A stretch of DNA of 33,754 bases. Origin: Bacilli bacterium. Lineage in GTDB: Bacteria > Bacillota_I > Bacilli_A > RF39 > UBA660. The DNA is taken from contig JAGALD010000010.1 in NCBI GenBank assembly GCA_017625395.1, positions 1 to 33,754 of the forward strand, written 5' to 3'. Positions 7,679 through 15,559 of the stretch are shown here, in pieces (position 1 is the stretch's first letter; the number at the start of each line of letters is the position of its first letter). The notes under the pieces are model-generated. The model did no database searches. It had not been told where the DNA came from and saw only the letters and a program-made list of their open reading frames with translations. Position numbers and translations under genes: made by a program.

Positions 7679-9136
7679 ATGAACAAAATAAAAGAAATTT
7701 TTAAGATAATATTTATCTTTTTGATAATAACATTAATTTGCCCAAAATTTGTATATGCAGCAAGTAGTAGCTCAATTGAAGGAGTTAATTTAACAAGCCC
7801 TGGATCATTCATCTTTTTAGATATAAAGATTAGTTCAGATGAGACAATTGATGGTGTTAAAGCAGATTTTACTTATGAGAGAACAGTATTAGAATTTATA
7901 AGTATTGAAAATAAAGAAAGTTGGAAATTAACGAATAAAATAGATAACAAAGAAGGGCCAATTACTCTTGAATTTAATAGAGAAAATGGATTAACTGGCG
8001 GAACTACCGTTGCAACGTTAAAATTTAAAGTAAAAGAAGATGCTGCAAAGACAGAAGCTCTTTTAAAACTAAATAGTACAACAGTAACGCAAGAAGATGA
8101 TACAATAAATACTATTCCAGAATCATCAAAAAATATTGCGATTAAGTCAACTGATAATTCTCTAAGTGATTTAAAATTAAATGGAAAAACACTTACAAAC
8201 TTCTCACCTAAAACTTATAGTTATTCAATTCAAGTAGATGCTAATACTACAACAGCATCAATTGATGCAATTCTAAATAATAGTACAGCTTCATTTGTAG
8301 AAAAATTTGGTTCAAGAAGTGTTCCACTTGATTATGGAGAAAATGTTATAGAAGTTAAAGTTATGTCAGCGTCACTAGTAGAAAAAACATATATCATAAA
8401 TATAAATAGACTTGATAACAGAGGTACTAATAATAATTTAACAAAAATAATTTTGAATTCAGATAAAGTAAAAATTAACTTTGATAAAATGGTAACAGAA
8501 TATAATATTATGACTCACAAATTGACAAAACTAGATGTGGAAGCAACTGCCGAAGATATCAAAGCTAAGGTAAAAATTGATAAACCAGAATCGCTTGTAA
8601 TTGGAGAAAATATAGTAAAAATAACTGTTACAAGTGAAGATGGAAAAGATAAGACATACACAATTAAGATTAATAATGTAGATTATGATATTGATACATC
8701 AATAAAGAAAATAGAAATATCAGGTTATGATGGCAATTTAGAATTTGACCCAAATGTGTTAGATTATGAAATAATTTATAAAGAAAAATATAAAAATGAA
8801 TTAGTAATATTAAAACCAAAATTAAGTTCACAAGATGAAGATGTTAGGTTTGATGAAGCTCTATTTGAAAAAACATCAGCAAACATTGAAAGTGGAACTG
8901 TAGTTCAAATGAGAGTGTATGCACTAGATAGAAGCGCTGAAAGTATATACACAATAACATTTATAAAAGACAATAGAATAAACTTCTTCTTTATACTAGG
9001 GGCAGTAATTCTTGTAGTATTAATTATCATATTCATATATATGTTTGTAAATTTAATGAAAGAAAAAAATAATAAAAAGAAAAAAGAAGCAGACTTAGAA
9101 AAAACTAAAAGACTTAAAAAAGTAAACTTAGAATAA
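7679..9136 (+). CDS. Secreted, membrane-anchored cohesin/cadherin-like domain protein
   Basis: 485 residues. A signal peptide (about 1-27, ending VYA/A) leads to a cohesin-like beta-sandwich (about 36-145: FLDIKISSDETIDGVKADFTY, VATLKFKVKED), then three cadherin-like beta-sandwich units (about 155-245, 248-335, 340-430), each opening with a short hydrophobic strand such as SLSDLKLNG, NLTKIILNS or SIKKIEISG and closing with YxIxIx. A membrane helix (about 434-458) and a Lys-rich cytoplasmic tail end the protein. No LPXTG motif is present. The architecture suggests an extracellular binding or scaffolding protein displayed through a C-terminal anchor; the ligand is unknown. A strong AGGAGG precedes the ATG. 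It is probably co-transcribed with the deacetylase, so the two may act together at the wall. Confidence 0.78.
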   Translation: MNKIKEIFKIIFIFLIITLICPKFVYAASSSSIEGVNLTSPGSFIFLDIKISSDETIDGVKADFTYERTVLEFISIENKESWKLTNKIDNKEGPITLEFNRENGLTGGTTVATLKFKVKEDAAKTEALLKLNSTTVTQEDDTINTIPESSKNIAIKSTDNSLSDLKLNGKTLTNFSPKTYSYSIQVDANTTTASIDAILNNSTASFVEKFGSRSVPLDYGENVIEVKVMSASLVEKTYIININRLDNRGTNNNLTKIILNSDKVKINFDKMVTEYNIMTHKLTKLDVEATAEDIKAKVKIDKPESLVIGENIVKITVTSEDGKDKTYTIKINNVDYDIDTSIKKIEISGYDGNLEFDPNVLDYEIIYKEKYKNELVILKPKLSSQDEDVRFDEALFEKTSANIESGTVVQMRVYALDRSAESIYTITFIKDNRINFFFILGAVILVVLIIIFIYMFVNLMKEKNNKKKKEADLEKTKRLKKVNLE

Positions 9137-9149
9137 CTAAGTTTTCTTT
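9124..9149 (+). terminator. Weak terminator or attenuator after the cadherin-like gene
   Basis: AAACTTA (9124-9130) pairs with TAAGTTT (9138-9144), loop of seven, then TCTTTATT. The T-run is broken and the stem AT-rich, so read-through into yqeG is likely. No clear promoter lies between here and yqeG. Confidence 0.35.
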
Positions 9150-9165
9150 ATTGAAGGGGGATTTT

Positions 9166-9687
9166 ATGAAAAAATATGTTCCTAAGATGTATAAAAGTAG
9201 CATTTTTGATATAGATTATGATAAAATATACGATATTGGAATTAGATGTATAATTTTTGATCTAGACAATACTATCGTTGCTGCAAAGGAAAGTATTCCA
9301 ACAAAAAAGGTTTTATATTTAATAAAAAAACTTAAAAAGAAATTTGATATATATATTCTTTCAAATAATTCAAGTAAAAAAAGAGTAAGCAATGTATGTA
9401 AGATGTTAGAAATTAGTTTTATATCTTTTGCAATGAAACCATTTTCATTTGGATTTAAAAGGCTTTTAAAGAAATACAAATACGATATTAGTCAAGTATG
9501 TATTATAGGAGACCAAATAATGACAGATGTTCTTGGTGGAAATAATATGGGAATCTTTACAGTGTTAGTAGAACCAATTAATTCAAACGAATTAAAAGTT
9601 ACTTCTGTTAATAGATTCTTTGAAAGAAAAAAAATTGTCAAACTTGAAAAGCTTGGCATGTTTAAAAAAGGTGAATTTTATGGATAA
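9166..9687 (+). CDS. yqeG: YqeG family HAD phosphatase
   Basis: 173 residues, HAD superfamily IIIA, YqeG type. Motif I is FDLDNT (Asp32, Asp34), motif II SNN (66-68), motif III Lys91 in MKPFSF, motif IV GDQIMTD (115-121), so all catalytic residues are present. It is predicted to be a cytoplasmic phosphatase of unknown substrate; relatives act on phosphatidylglycerol phosphate in cyanobacteria and plants, but that role is not shown for Bacillota. The start is ATG 9166 with GGGGGA just upstream; a longer in-frame start at 9151 contains that ribosome site. It overlaps yqeH by eight bases, keeping the conserved yqeG-yqeH pairing. The shikimate and nadD genes that follow yqeH in B. subtilis are absent here. 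Confidence 0.9.
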   Translation: MKKYVPKMYKSSIFDIDYDKIYDIGIRCIIFDLDNTIVAAKESIPTKKVLYLIKKLKKKFDIYILSNNSSKKRVSNVCKMLEISFISFAMKPFSFGFKRLLKKYKYDISQVCIIGDQIMTDVLGGNNMGIFTVLVEPINSNELKVTSVNRFFERKKIVKLEKLGMFKKGEFYG

Positions 9688-10687
9688 TGAAAAATATTGT
9701 ATAGGTTGTGGTGTTAAGCTACAAGATTCTAATATGCTTTTTGAGGGATATACAGTTGATATATCTAATGATCTTTGTAGTAGATGTTTCAAACTAAAAA
9801 ATTATGGTGAATATCAAATAACTACTAAATCAAATGACGAATATATTGATATCTTGAAAAGTGTAAATGATACAAAAGATTTAGTCTTATATGTTATTGA
9901 TTTACTTAATATAGAAAAAGATATTACGATGATAAGAGAATATATTCAAAATAGATTGATACTAGTGCTTACTAAAAGGGATGTTCTTCCATTAAGTGTA
10001 AGTGATGAAAAAATTAAAGAATATTTTTCTAAATTAGGTCTTGAATATCAAGATATTGCTATTATAAGCTCAAAGAAAAACTACAATATAGATGATCTTT
10101 TATTACAAATAAAAAAACATAAATCAAGTAAAAACGTATATGTAGTAGGGCACACTAATGTAGGAAAAAGTACATTAATCAAAAAATTAATGAAGAATTA
10201 TTCAGAAGAACAATGCGATTTAACTATTTCACCACTACCATCAACTACACTAAACAAAATAAATATTAAATTAAGTGATGATTTAACTCTAATAGACACA
10301 CCAGGGTTAGTAGATAGAGGAAACATAGTTAACTATATTGATTTATCATATTTAAAAAAGGTAAGCCCTAAAAAAGAAATTAAACCTAAAACTCATCAAG
10401 TTAAAGTTGGACAAAGTTTAGTAATTTCACCAATTCTTAGAATAGACTATGTCGAAGGAGATAAAAATAGCTTTACGTTTTTTGTGTCAAATGATTTAAA
10501 AGTTAAAAAATATAATAGTAAAAGACATACTGAACTAAAAGATATAATAAAAAGAACAATAGAAGTTGGATACCATCAAGACATTGTCATTAATGGTATG
10601 GGATTTATCAAGGTAATTGATAAAGCAGTAGTAGATATTTACTTAGATATGAATGTAGAAATATTTGTAAGAGACTCTTTGATATAG
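9680..10687 (+). CDS. yqeH: Circularly permuted ribosome-assembly GTPase YqeH
   Basis: 335 residues. The N-terminal zinc finger has CIGC (Cys7, Cys10) and CSRC (Cys33, Cys36). The GTPase motifs come in permuted order: G4 TKRD (98-101), G5 SSK (130-132), then the P-loop GHTNVGKST (157-165), G2 Thr-Thr (189-190) and G3 DTPG (206-209). This order is diagnostic of the YqeH/YlqF class, and the Cys4 finger marks YqeH, which is needed for 30S subunit assembly. The C-terminal part (about 225-335) is a predicted RNA-binding region. The start is ATG 9680, six bases after AGGTGA; the reading frame stays open upstream inside yqeG, but the added residues do not belong to the family. The terminator overlaps its last codons. 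Confidence 0.93.
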   Translation: MDNEKYCIGCGVKLQDSNMLFEGYTVDISNDLCSRCFKLKNYGEYQITTKSNDEYIDILKSVNDTKDLVLYVIDLLNIEKDITMIREYIQNRLILVLTKRDVLPLSVSDEKIKEYFSKLGLEYQDIAIISSKKNYNIDDLLLQIKKHKSSKNVYVVGHTNVGKSTLIKKLMKNYSEEQCDLTISPLPSTTLNKINIKLSDDLTLIDTPGLVDRGNIVNYIDLSYLKKVSPKKEIKPKTHQVKVGQSLVISPILRIDYVEGDKNSFTFFVSNDLKVKKYNSKRHTELKDIIKRTIEVGYHQDIVINGMGFIKVIDKAVVDIYLDMNVEIFVRDSLI

Positions 10688-10697
10688 TCTCTTTTTT
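10669..10697 (+). terminator. Terminator of the yqeG-yqeH unit
   Basis: An 8-bp stem, AAGAGACT (10669-10676) with AGTCTCTT (10686-10693), and T-run to 10697. The 5' arm lies inside the yqeH coding sequence and the stop codon is in the loop/3' arm. Confidence 0.85.
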
Positions 10698-10729
10698 GTA
10701 AAATAATTTGTAAAATAAGGTATTAAAAA

Positions 10730-10758
10730 TTGAATATATAATGTTTTGTTGATATAAT
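10730..10758 (+). promoter_or_regulatory. Sigma-A-type promoter of the hydrolase-murF-ddl operon
   Basis: TTGAAT (10730-10735), 17-bp spacer, TATAAT (10753-10758), with TGA directly upstream giving an extended -10. The first gene starts at 10775, so the leader is very short. Confidence 0.7.
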
Positions 10759-10774
10759 TATTATGGGTGTAATT

Positions 10775-11497
10775 ATGACAATAAAGGTTAAAAATATAGA
10801 TATAAATTACATACAATATGGTAAGGGTGAAGATGTAATTTTACTACACGGTTGGGGGCAAAATATTGAGATGATGGATCCAATCGGAAAACAATTAGAA
10901 AAAAAGTATAGAGTTACTATTTTAGATTTGCCTGGACATGGTGCATCAAGTGAGCCATTGGAAGTATTAACTATATATGATTATTGCGAAATACTACAAG
11001 AATTTTTAGAAAAGCTTGATATTAGTAATCCAACAATAATAGGACATTCATTTGGAGGAAGAATTGCAATAATTTATGCATCAAAATACAATACAAAAAA
11101 ATTAGTACTATTAGGAGCACCTTGTATTAGAAAAGAAACAAAAGAAAGTCTAAAAGTAAAAATATTGAAAAAATTAAAGAAAATTCCTGGATTAAATAAA
11201 TTTGAAGGTTTTGCAAAAAAACATATAGGTTCAAGAGACTATCGTAATGCAAGTGAAATGATGAGAAAAATTCTTGTTAACACTGTTAATGAAGATTTGA
11301 GTAATTGTGCGAGAAAAATAGTATGCCCAACGTTATTAATTTGGGGAAGAAACGATACTGAAGCTCCACTAGAAGACGCTGAAGAACTTGAAAGTATTAT
11401 TAAAGATGCAGGACTTGTTGTTTATGATAATGGTACACATTATGCATATTTAGAATTTTTACTGCCTGTTTGTAAAGTAATAAAAACTTTTATATAG
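10775..11497 (+). CDS. Alpha/beta hydrolase
   Basis: A 240-residue cytoplasmic alpha/beta hydrolase without signal peptide. The oxyanion region is LLHGWGQ (23-29), the nucleophile Ser92 is in GHSFGG, the acid is Asp194 in WGRND and the base His222 in NGTHYAYLE; the triad looks complete. A cap of basic helices (about 120-175) lies between strands 6 and 7. The substrate is unknown; family members include esterases, lipases and C-C hydrolases. It is first in an operon with murF and ddl, 16 bp before murF, which hints at a cell-envelope link but does not prove one. A paralogue lies at 31274-32032 on the other strand. The start is ATG 10775, with GGGTG five bases upstream; ATG 10763 overlaps that ribosome site. 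Confidence 0.82.
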   Translation: MTIKVKNIDINYIQYGKGEDVILLHGWGQNIEMMDPIGKQLEKKYRVTILDLPGHGASSEPLEVLTIYDYCEILQEFLEKLDISNPTIIGHSFGGRIAIIYASKYNTKKLVLLGAPCIRKETKESLKVKILKKLKKIPGLNKFEGFAKKHIGSRDYRNASEMMRKILVNTVNEDLSNCARKIVCPTLLIWGRNDTEAPLEDAEELESIIKDAGLVVYDNGTHYAYLEFLLPVCKVIKTFI

Positions 11498-11513
11498 AAA
11501 GAAGGATTAATTT

Positions 11514-13130
11514 ATGTTACTTTTGGTATGTTTATTATTTTTTATAATGCTAGTATATATTATAAATACATCTAGCAAATCAATACACATGTTACAACAA
11601 AATTTATATAATGAGAACAACAGATATTTGAAATGGGTTTTTAAAAACTTAAATATCTCACTGATTAATTTAAATTTGTATGGTATATTGTTTTCCTCAT
11701 TTTTATTTTTTGCAAATAATACAATATTAGAAACATTCTTTATATTAATTTTAATGTCAATTTATATAGTTAGTCTCTCAATTGATAAAGATAAAAGAAA
11801 AAATGATCAAAATAAGAAACCACTAGTAATAACTAAAAGAGTAAGAAGACTTATTATAACAACCTCAATTATTTATTTACTACCGATTCTATTTGTTTTC
11901 TTCGATATAGATAATAGAAATATTTGCATTTTGATTTTATCGATTTTAACAAGCTTAAATTTCTTTATAATATATATTGCTAATTTGATTAATTATCCAA
12001 TAGAAAGAATGGTTTACCACTATTATGAAAGAAAAGCTAAAAATAAACTTAAATCTATGACTAACTTAAAAGTTATTGGAATAACTGGTAGTTATGGAAA
12101 AACAAGTAGTAAAAATATTTTGAATGATATCTTAAATATTAAATTTAATTCACTTGCAACACCAAAAAGCTTAAATACATTTAATGGATTGATGATTACA
12201 GTAAATAATAAATTATCTAAATTTGATGATGTGTTTATTGCTGAAATGGGTGCATATGTTAAAGGAGAAATTAATGGACTATGTAAATTAGTTAATCCTA
12301 AATATGGAATAATAACTTCTATTGGAACAGCACACTTAGAAACATTTGGAAGTGAAAAAAATATAATAAATGGAAAAATGGAATTAATTGAATATCTTCC
12401 AAGTGATGGAGTAGGTGTACTAAATAAGGATGATATAAAGCAAAGAGAATATAAAATTAAGAAAAAAGATCATTGCAAAGTCCTTTGGGTTGGAATTGAC
12501 GCAGATGATGTTGATGTAAAGGGAAGCAATATCACATGTAGTTACAAAGGTACAACGTTCGATGTTGAGTTTAAAGATAGTGAGAAAAAATATACTTTTG
12601 AAACAAAACTTTTAGGTAAGCACAATGTTTATAATATTTTAGCAAGTCTTGCTCTAGGATATGAGTTTGGAATATCAATTAAAGAACTTCAACAAGCAGT
12701 AAAAAAAGTTAAGCCAGTTGAACATAGATTAGAAATAAAAAAACTTGGTAATTTTTATCAAATAGATGATGCTTATAATTCAAATCCCGTAGGAGCTAAA
12801 AGTGCTTTAGATGTTCTTAGTATGATGGATGGTACTAAAGTAGTTGTAACTCCAGGAATGGTTGAATTGGGAGAAAAAGAAAAAGAACTTAACAAAGAAT
12901 TTGGAAAACAAATTGCCGAAGTGGCAGATAAAGTAATTTTAATAGGAGAAAATAGAACAAAACCTATTAAAGAAGGATTAAAAGATAAGAAGTTTGACGA
13001 TGACAATATCTATATATTAAACGACGTAAGAGATGCATATGTTTTAATCAATAAATTTAAAACAGAAGAAAATCTTTATGCATTATTTGAAAATGATTTG
13101 CCAGACACTTATACGGAAATAGGAGGATAA
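11514..13130 (+). CDS. murF: MurF-like Mur ligase with N-terminal membrane domain
   Basis: 538 residues. About residues 1-165 hold five predicted membrane helices (roughly 1-17, 52-68, 72-90, 111-130, 137-160). The Mur ligase ATPase domain begins at VIGITGSYGKTSSK (P-loop about 191-199) and continues with IAEMGAYVKGEI and TSIGTAHLETFGS, then the C-terminal ligase domain (VEHRLEI, DDAYNSNPVGAKSALDVL, TPGMVELGE). The DDAYNSNP and GMVELGE phrases mark MurF, which adds D-Ala-D-Ala to the UDP-MurNAc-tripeptide; ddl, the D-Ala-D-Ala maker, follows with one base between the genes. The usual soluble N-terminal UDP-substrate domain of MurF is not recognisable and seems replaced by the membrane part, which would tether the last soluble precursor step to the membrane. 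An alternative is a MurF-like ligase with another amino acid donor. Confidence 0.8.
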   Translation: MLLLVCLLFFIMLVYIINTSSKSIHMLQQNLYNENNRYLKWVFKNLNISLINLNLYGILFSSFLFFANNTILETFFILILMSIYIVSLSIDKDKRKNDQNKKPLVITKRVRRLIITTSIIYLLPILFVFFDIDNRNICILILSILTSLNFFIIYIANLINYPIERMVYHYYERKAKNKLKSMTNLKVIGITGSYGKTSSKNILNDILNIKFNSLATPKSLNTFNGLMITVNNKLSKFDDVFIAEMGAYVKGEINGLCKLVNPKYGIITSIGTAHLETFGSEKNIINGKMELIEYLPSDGVGVLNKDDIKQREYKIKKKDHCKVLWVGIDADDVDVKGSNITCSYKGTTFDVEFKDSEKKYTFETKLLGKHNVYNILASLALGYEFGISIKELQQAVKKVKPVEHRLEIKKLGNFYQIDDAYNSNPVGAKSALDVLSMMDGTKVVVTPGMVELGEKEKELNKEFGKQIAEVADKVILIGENRTKPIKEGLKDKKFDDDNIYILNDVRDAYVLINKFKTEENLYALFENDLPDTYTEIGG

Positions 13131-13131
13131 T

Positions 13132-14307
13132 ATGATAAGAGTTGGTGTTATTTTTGGTGGAGAATCTGTTGAACATGAGGTAAGTATTATTTCAGCAGTT
13201 CAAGCTATGAACAAATTAGATAATGATAAATATGAAATTATACCTATATATATTTCAAAAGAAGGTGAATGGTATACTGGAGCAGCTTTAAGAGAAATTG
13301 AAACTTTTAAAGATATGGAACTTTTAAAAAGATATACAAAAAATGTAATCTTATATAGAAAAGATGAAAGATTTGTTTTACAAAATAAAGGTTTCATTAA
13401 AAGAATTGTTGATGAAATTGATATAGCTTTCCCAGTTGTACATGGTACAAATGTGGAAGATGGAGTGTTGCAAGGATATCTTAAAACAATTGGAATTCCA
13501 TTTGTAGGAAGTGATGTTTTAGCTAGTGCAGTTGCTCAAGATAAAGTAATTCAAAAACAAGTTTTTGAAAGTGTGGAATTACCAATTCCTGATTATGTAT
13601 GGTTTTATGATTCTGAATATCATGATGATAATGATTCAATAATTGATAAAATTGAGAAAAAACTATCTTATCCAGTAATAGTAAAGCCTGCAACACTTGG
13701 AAGTAGTGTTGGTATATCTTCAGCAAATAATAAAAAAGCATTAGTAAAAGCAATAGAAGAAGCTATTGAATATGATTCAAAAATAATTGTAGAAGAAAAA
13801 ATAGAAAACTTGACAGAAGTAAATATTAGTGTACTTGGTAATTATGAAAGCCAAAAGCTAAGTGAAATTGAAGAAGTAATGACAGATAACGATTTGCTAA
13901 CATATGACGATAAGTACGTAAATGGTGGTAAAAAAACTGGAAAAAGTGGAATGGCTAGTGCAAGTAGAAAAATACCTGCAACAATTTCAGATAAACTTAA
14001 AGATGAAGTAAGAGAAGTAGCTACTTCTGCATTTAAAGCAGTTGGTTTAAGTGGGAATGTTAGAATTGACTTCCTAATTGATCAAAAGAAAAAGAAAGCA
14101 TATATTAATGAGATTAACTCATGTCCTGGATCTCTAGCATTTTATCTATGGGAACCAGTTGGAAAAAACTTTACAGCATTATTAGATGAAATGATAAATA
14201 TAGCAATTAAAGATTATAAAAAGAAAAGTAATAAAACACATAGTTTTAATACAAATATCTTAAGTGGATATAGTGGTCTAAAAGGTTGTAAAGGAAAATT
14301 GAAATAA
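13132..14307 (+). CDS. ddl: D-alanine--D-alanine ligase
   Basis: 391-residue ATP-grasp ligase. The N-terminal GGESVEHEVS (about 9-18) binds the first D-Ala; ATP-grasp motifs VVKPATLGSSVGIS and the metal-binding region RIDFLID...INEINSCPGSLAFYLWE follow. The active-site loop holds YDDKY (258-262); Tyr at the last position is typical of D-Ala-D-Ala enzymes, whereas D-Ala-D-Lac ligases of intrinsically vancomycin-resistant lactic bacteria have Phe there. A D-Ala-D-Ala product and normal vancomycin target are therefore inferred. The roughly 40-residue C-terminal extension ends in a Gly/Lys-rich segment (LSGYSGLKGCKGKLK), which I recall in clostridial-type Ddl proteins. It directly follows murF, whose end supplies the AGGAGG ribosome site. 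Confidence 0.93.
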   Translation: MIRVGVIFGGESVEHEVSIISAVQAMNKLDNDKYEIIPIYISKEGEWYTGAALREIETFKDMELLKRYTKNVILYRKDERFVLQNKGFIKRIVDEIDIAFPVVHGTNVEDGVLQGYLKTIGIPFVGSDVLASAVAQDKVIQKQVFESVELPIPDYVWFYDSEYHDDNDSIIDKIEKKLSYPVIVKPATLGSSVGISSANNKKALVKAIEEAIEYDSKIIVEEKIENLTEVNISVLGNYESQKLSEIEEVMTDNDLLTYDDKYVNGGKKTGKSGMASASRKIPATISDKLKDEVREVATSAFKAVGLSGNVRIDFLIDQKKKKAYINEINSCPGSLAFYLWEPVGKNFTALLDEMINIAIKDYKKKSNKTHSFNTNILSGYSGLKGCKGKLK

Positions 14308-14332
14308 TAATTATTAGTTAGAGGGTGGTTAA

Positions 14333-15475
14333 ATGTTGGATGTTTTAGAATCCAGTGAACAAGAAAATTCATTTGATTATTTTAATGTCCAAAATATTTC
14401 ATTTGACCATCCTCTTACATCTTCTGAGATAGAAGAGTTTAGATCAATAGTATTTTCGTTAAATAATCTAAGACAAGTGTATTTTAAAGGAACTATAGAT
14501 GTTCCAAGTATTGAACTAGTTAAAAATTTAATGTCATTAGGTGGATATGTATTAGATGGAGCTGTAGAAAAATATATTGTTACCATATTATCACCAAATG
14601 ATATGAACAAAGTTCTTGAATCTAATTATGAAAATCCGGAAACATGGCAAATTGCATATGATCTTGATGATGAAAGTTTTGTATTAACTGATTTACCAAG
14701 TTGCAGAAGCTTTTTTGCATACATAAATAGAATAAAAACATTGGTTGAAAAAGAAGAATTAACTGATTTTGAAAAAGTGTTGCGTGTATATGACATCATA
14801 AAAACATATAATTTTGATGAATCATGCAGCGACTCACTTCAATTAGCAGAAATTGTTAAAAATCAAACCGCAGGATCAAAAGGATTTAATAAATTATTCT
14901 CATTTGTTTTATCACAACTAGGAATTAATAGTTTTGTAGGAAGAGAAAAAGACGCATCACAAAAGGAAACATATGTAACAATTGTAGATATTAAAGATGA
15001 TAAATATGGTGTTGATGGAATTTTCTTGTTTGATCCATCTATGGATTCACTACCTACAGATATATATAAAAGTGAAGATATTAGAAGAATAAATTATAAT
15101 TACTTTGGATTAGCTATATCAGATATTGACTATTCTTTATGTGGAGATATGTTAATTGGTGCACTAGGAATAATTGCTATAGAAGACTATGACTATAGCT
15201 TAGAAAGAAAAAAAACAAATAAAGATAATACGACATCAAAAGAATTTGAACAATTAAATAGATGTTTTTTACTTAAATATTCTGATCTTTTTCAAAGAGT
15301 TAAGAACTCTAAAACTATTCCTATAGATACGATTTGCACAGCAGTAAATAACATTTATGGGGAAAATGATAAAGTTGATGATTATGAAAGACTTTTAAAA
15401 GAAAATTATGAAGCTAGAAAAGAAGAACTTTTTAGTCCGAAAACAGAAGAAATTTTATGTAATTTATTAAAATGA
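14333..15475 (+). CDS. Unrecognised protein with a degenerate transglutaminase-like core
   Basis: 380 residues, no signal peptide or membrane segment, acidic. I do not recognise the whole protein. Residues about 140-240 follow the transglutaminase-like plan: a helix (TDFEKVLRVYDIIKTY), then AGSKGFNKLFSFVLSQLGI where active enzymes have GxCxGYAxxFxxLLxxLGI, then KETYVTIVDIKDDKYGVD and FDPSMD. In this alignment the catalytic Cys is Ser182 and the catalytic His position is not His, while the final Asp region remains. It is thus probably a non-catalytic binding module. It is the last gene of the hydrolase-murF-ddl operon, with GAGGGTGG before its ATG and a strong terminator after its TGA. A role with peptidoglycan precursors or cross-links is suggested by context only. 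The N-terminal 130 residues may form a separate alpha/beta domain. Confidence 0.55.
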   Translation: MLDVLESSEQENSFDYFNVQNISFDHPLTSSEIEEFRSIVFSLNNLRQVYFKGTIDVPSIELVKNLMSLGGYVLDGAVEKYIVTILSPNDMNKVLESNYENPETWQIAYDLDDESFVLTDLPSCRSFFAYINRIKTLVEKEELTDFEKVLRVYDIIKTYNFDESCSDSLQLAEIVKNQTAGSKGFNKLFSFVLSQLGINSFVGREKDASQKETYVTIVDIKDDKYGVDGIFLFDPSMDSLPTDIYKSEDIRRINYNYFGLAISDIDYSLCGDMLIGALGIIAIEDYDYSLERKKTNKDNTTSKEFEQLNRCFLLKYSDLFQRVKNSKTIPIDTICTAVNNIYGENDKVDDYERLLKENYEARKEELFSPKTEEILCNLLK

Positions 15476-15476
15476 T

Positions 15477-15499
15477 AAAGAAGCTTGAAGCTTCTTTTT
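15477..15499 (+). terminator. Terminator of the hydrolase-murF-ddl operon
   Basis: A perfect 9-bp stem, AAAGAAGCT (15477-15485) with AGCTTCTTT (15489-15497), a TGA loop, and T to 15499. It begins two bases after the stop codon. Confidence 0.85.
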
Positions 15500-15559
15500 A
15501 TATTGAATAATGTATCAAAATATGATATATATTTTATAAAGTAAAATAGGAGGCAGTAT

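Noticed and set aside
15503-15533. Promoter before the prepilin-like gene (TTGAAT with TATGAT or TATATT)
   Set aside because: Spacings of 12 or 19 bp do not fit well; the gene must have a promoter here but I cannot choose one.
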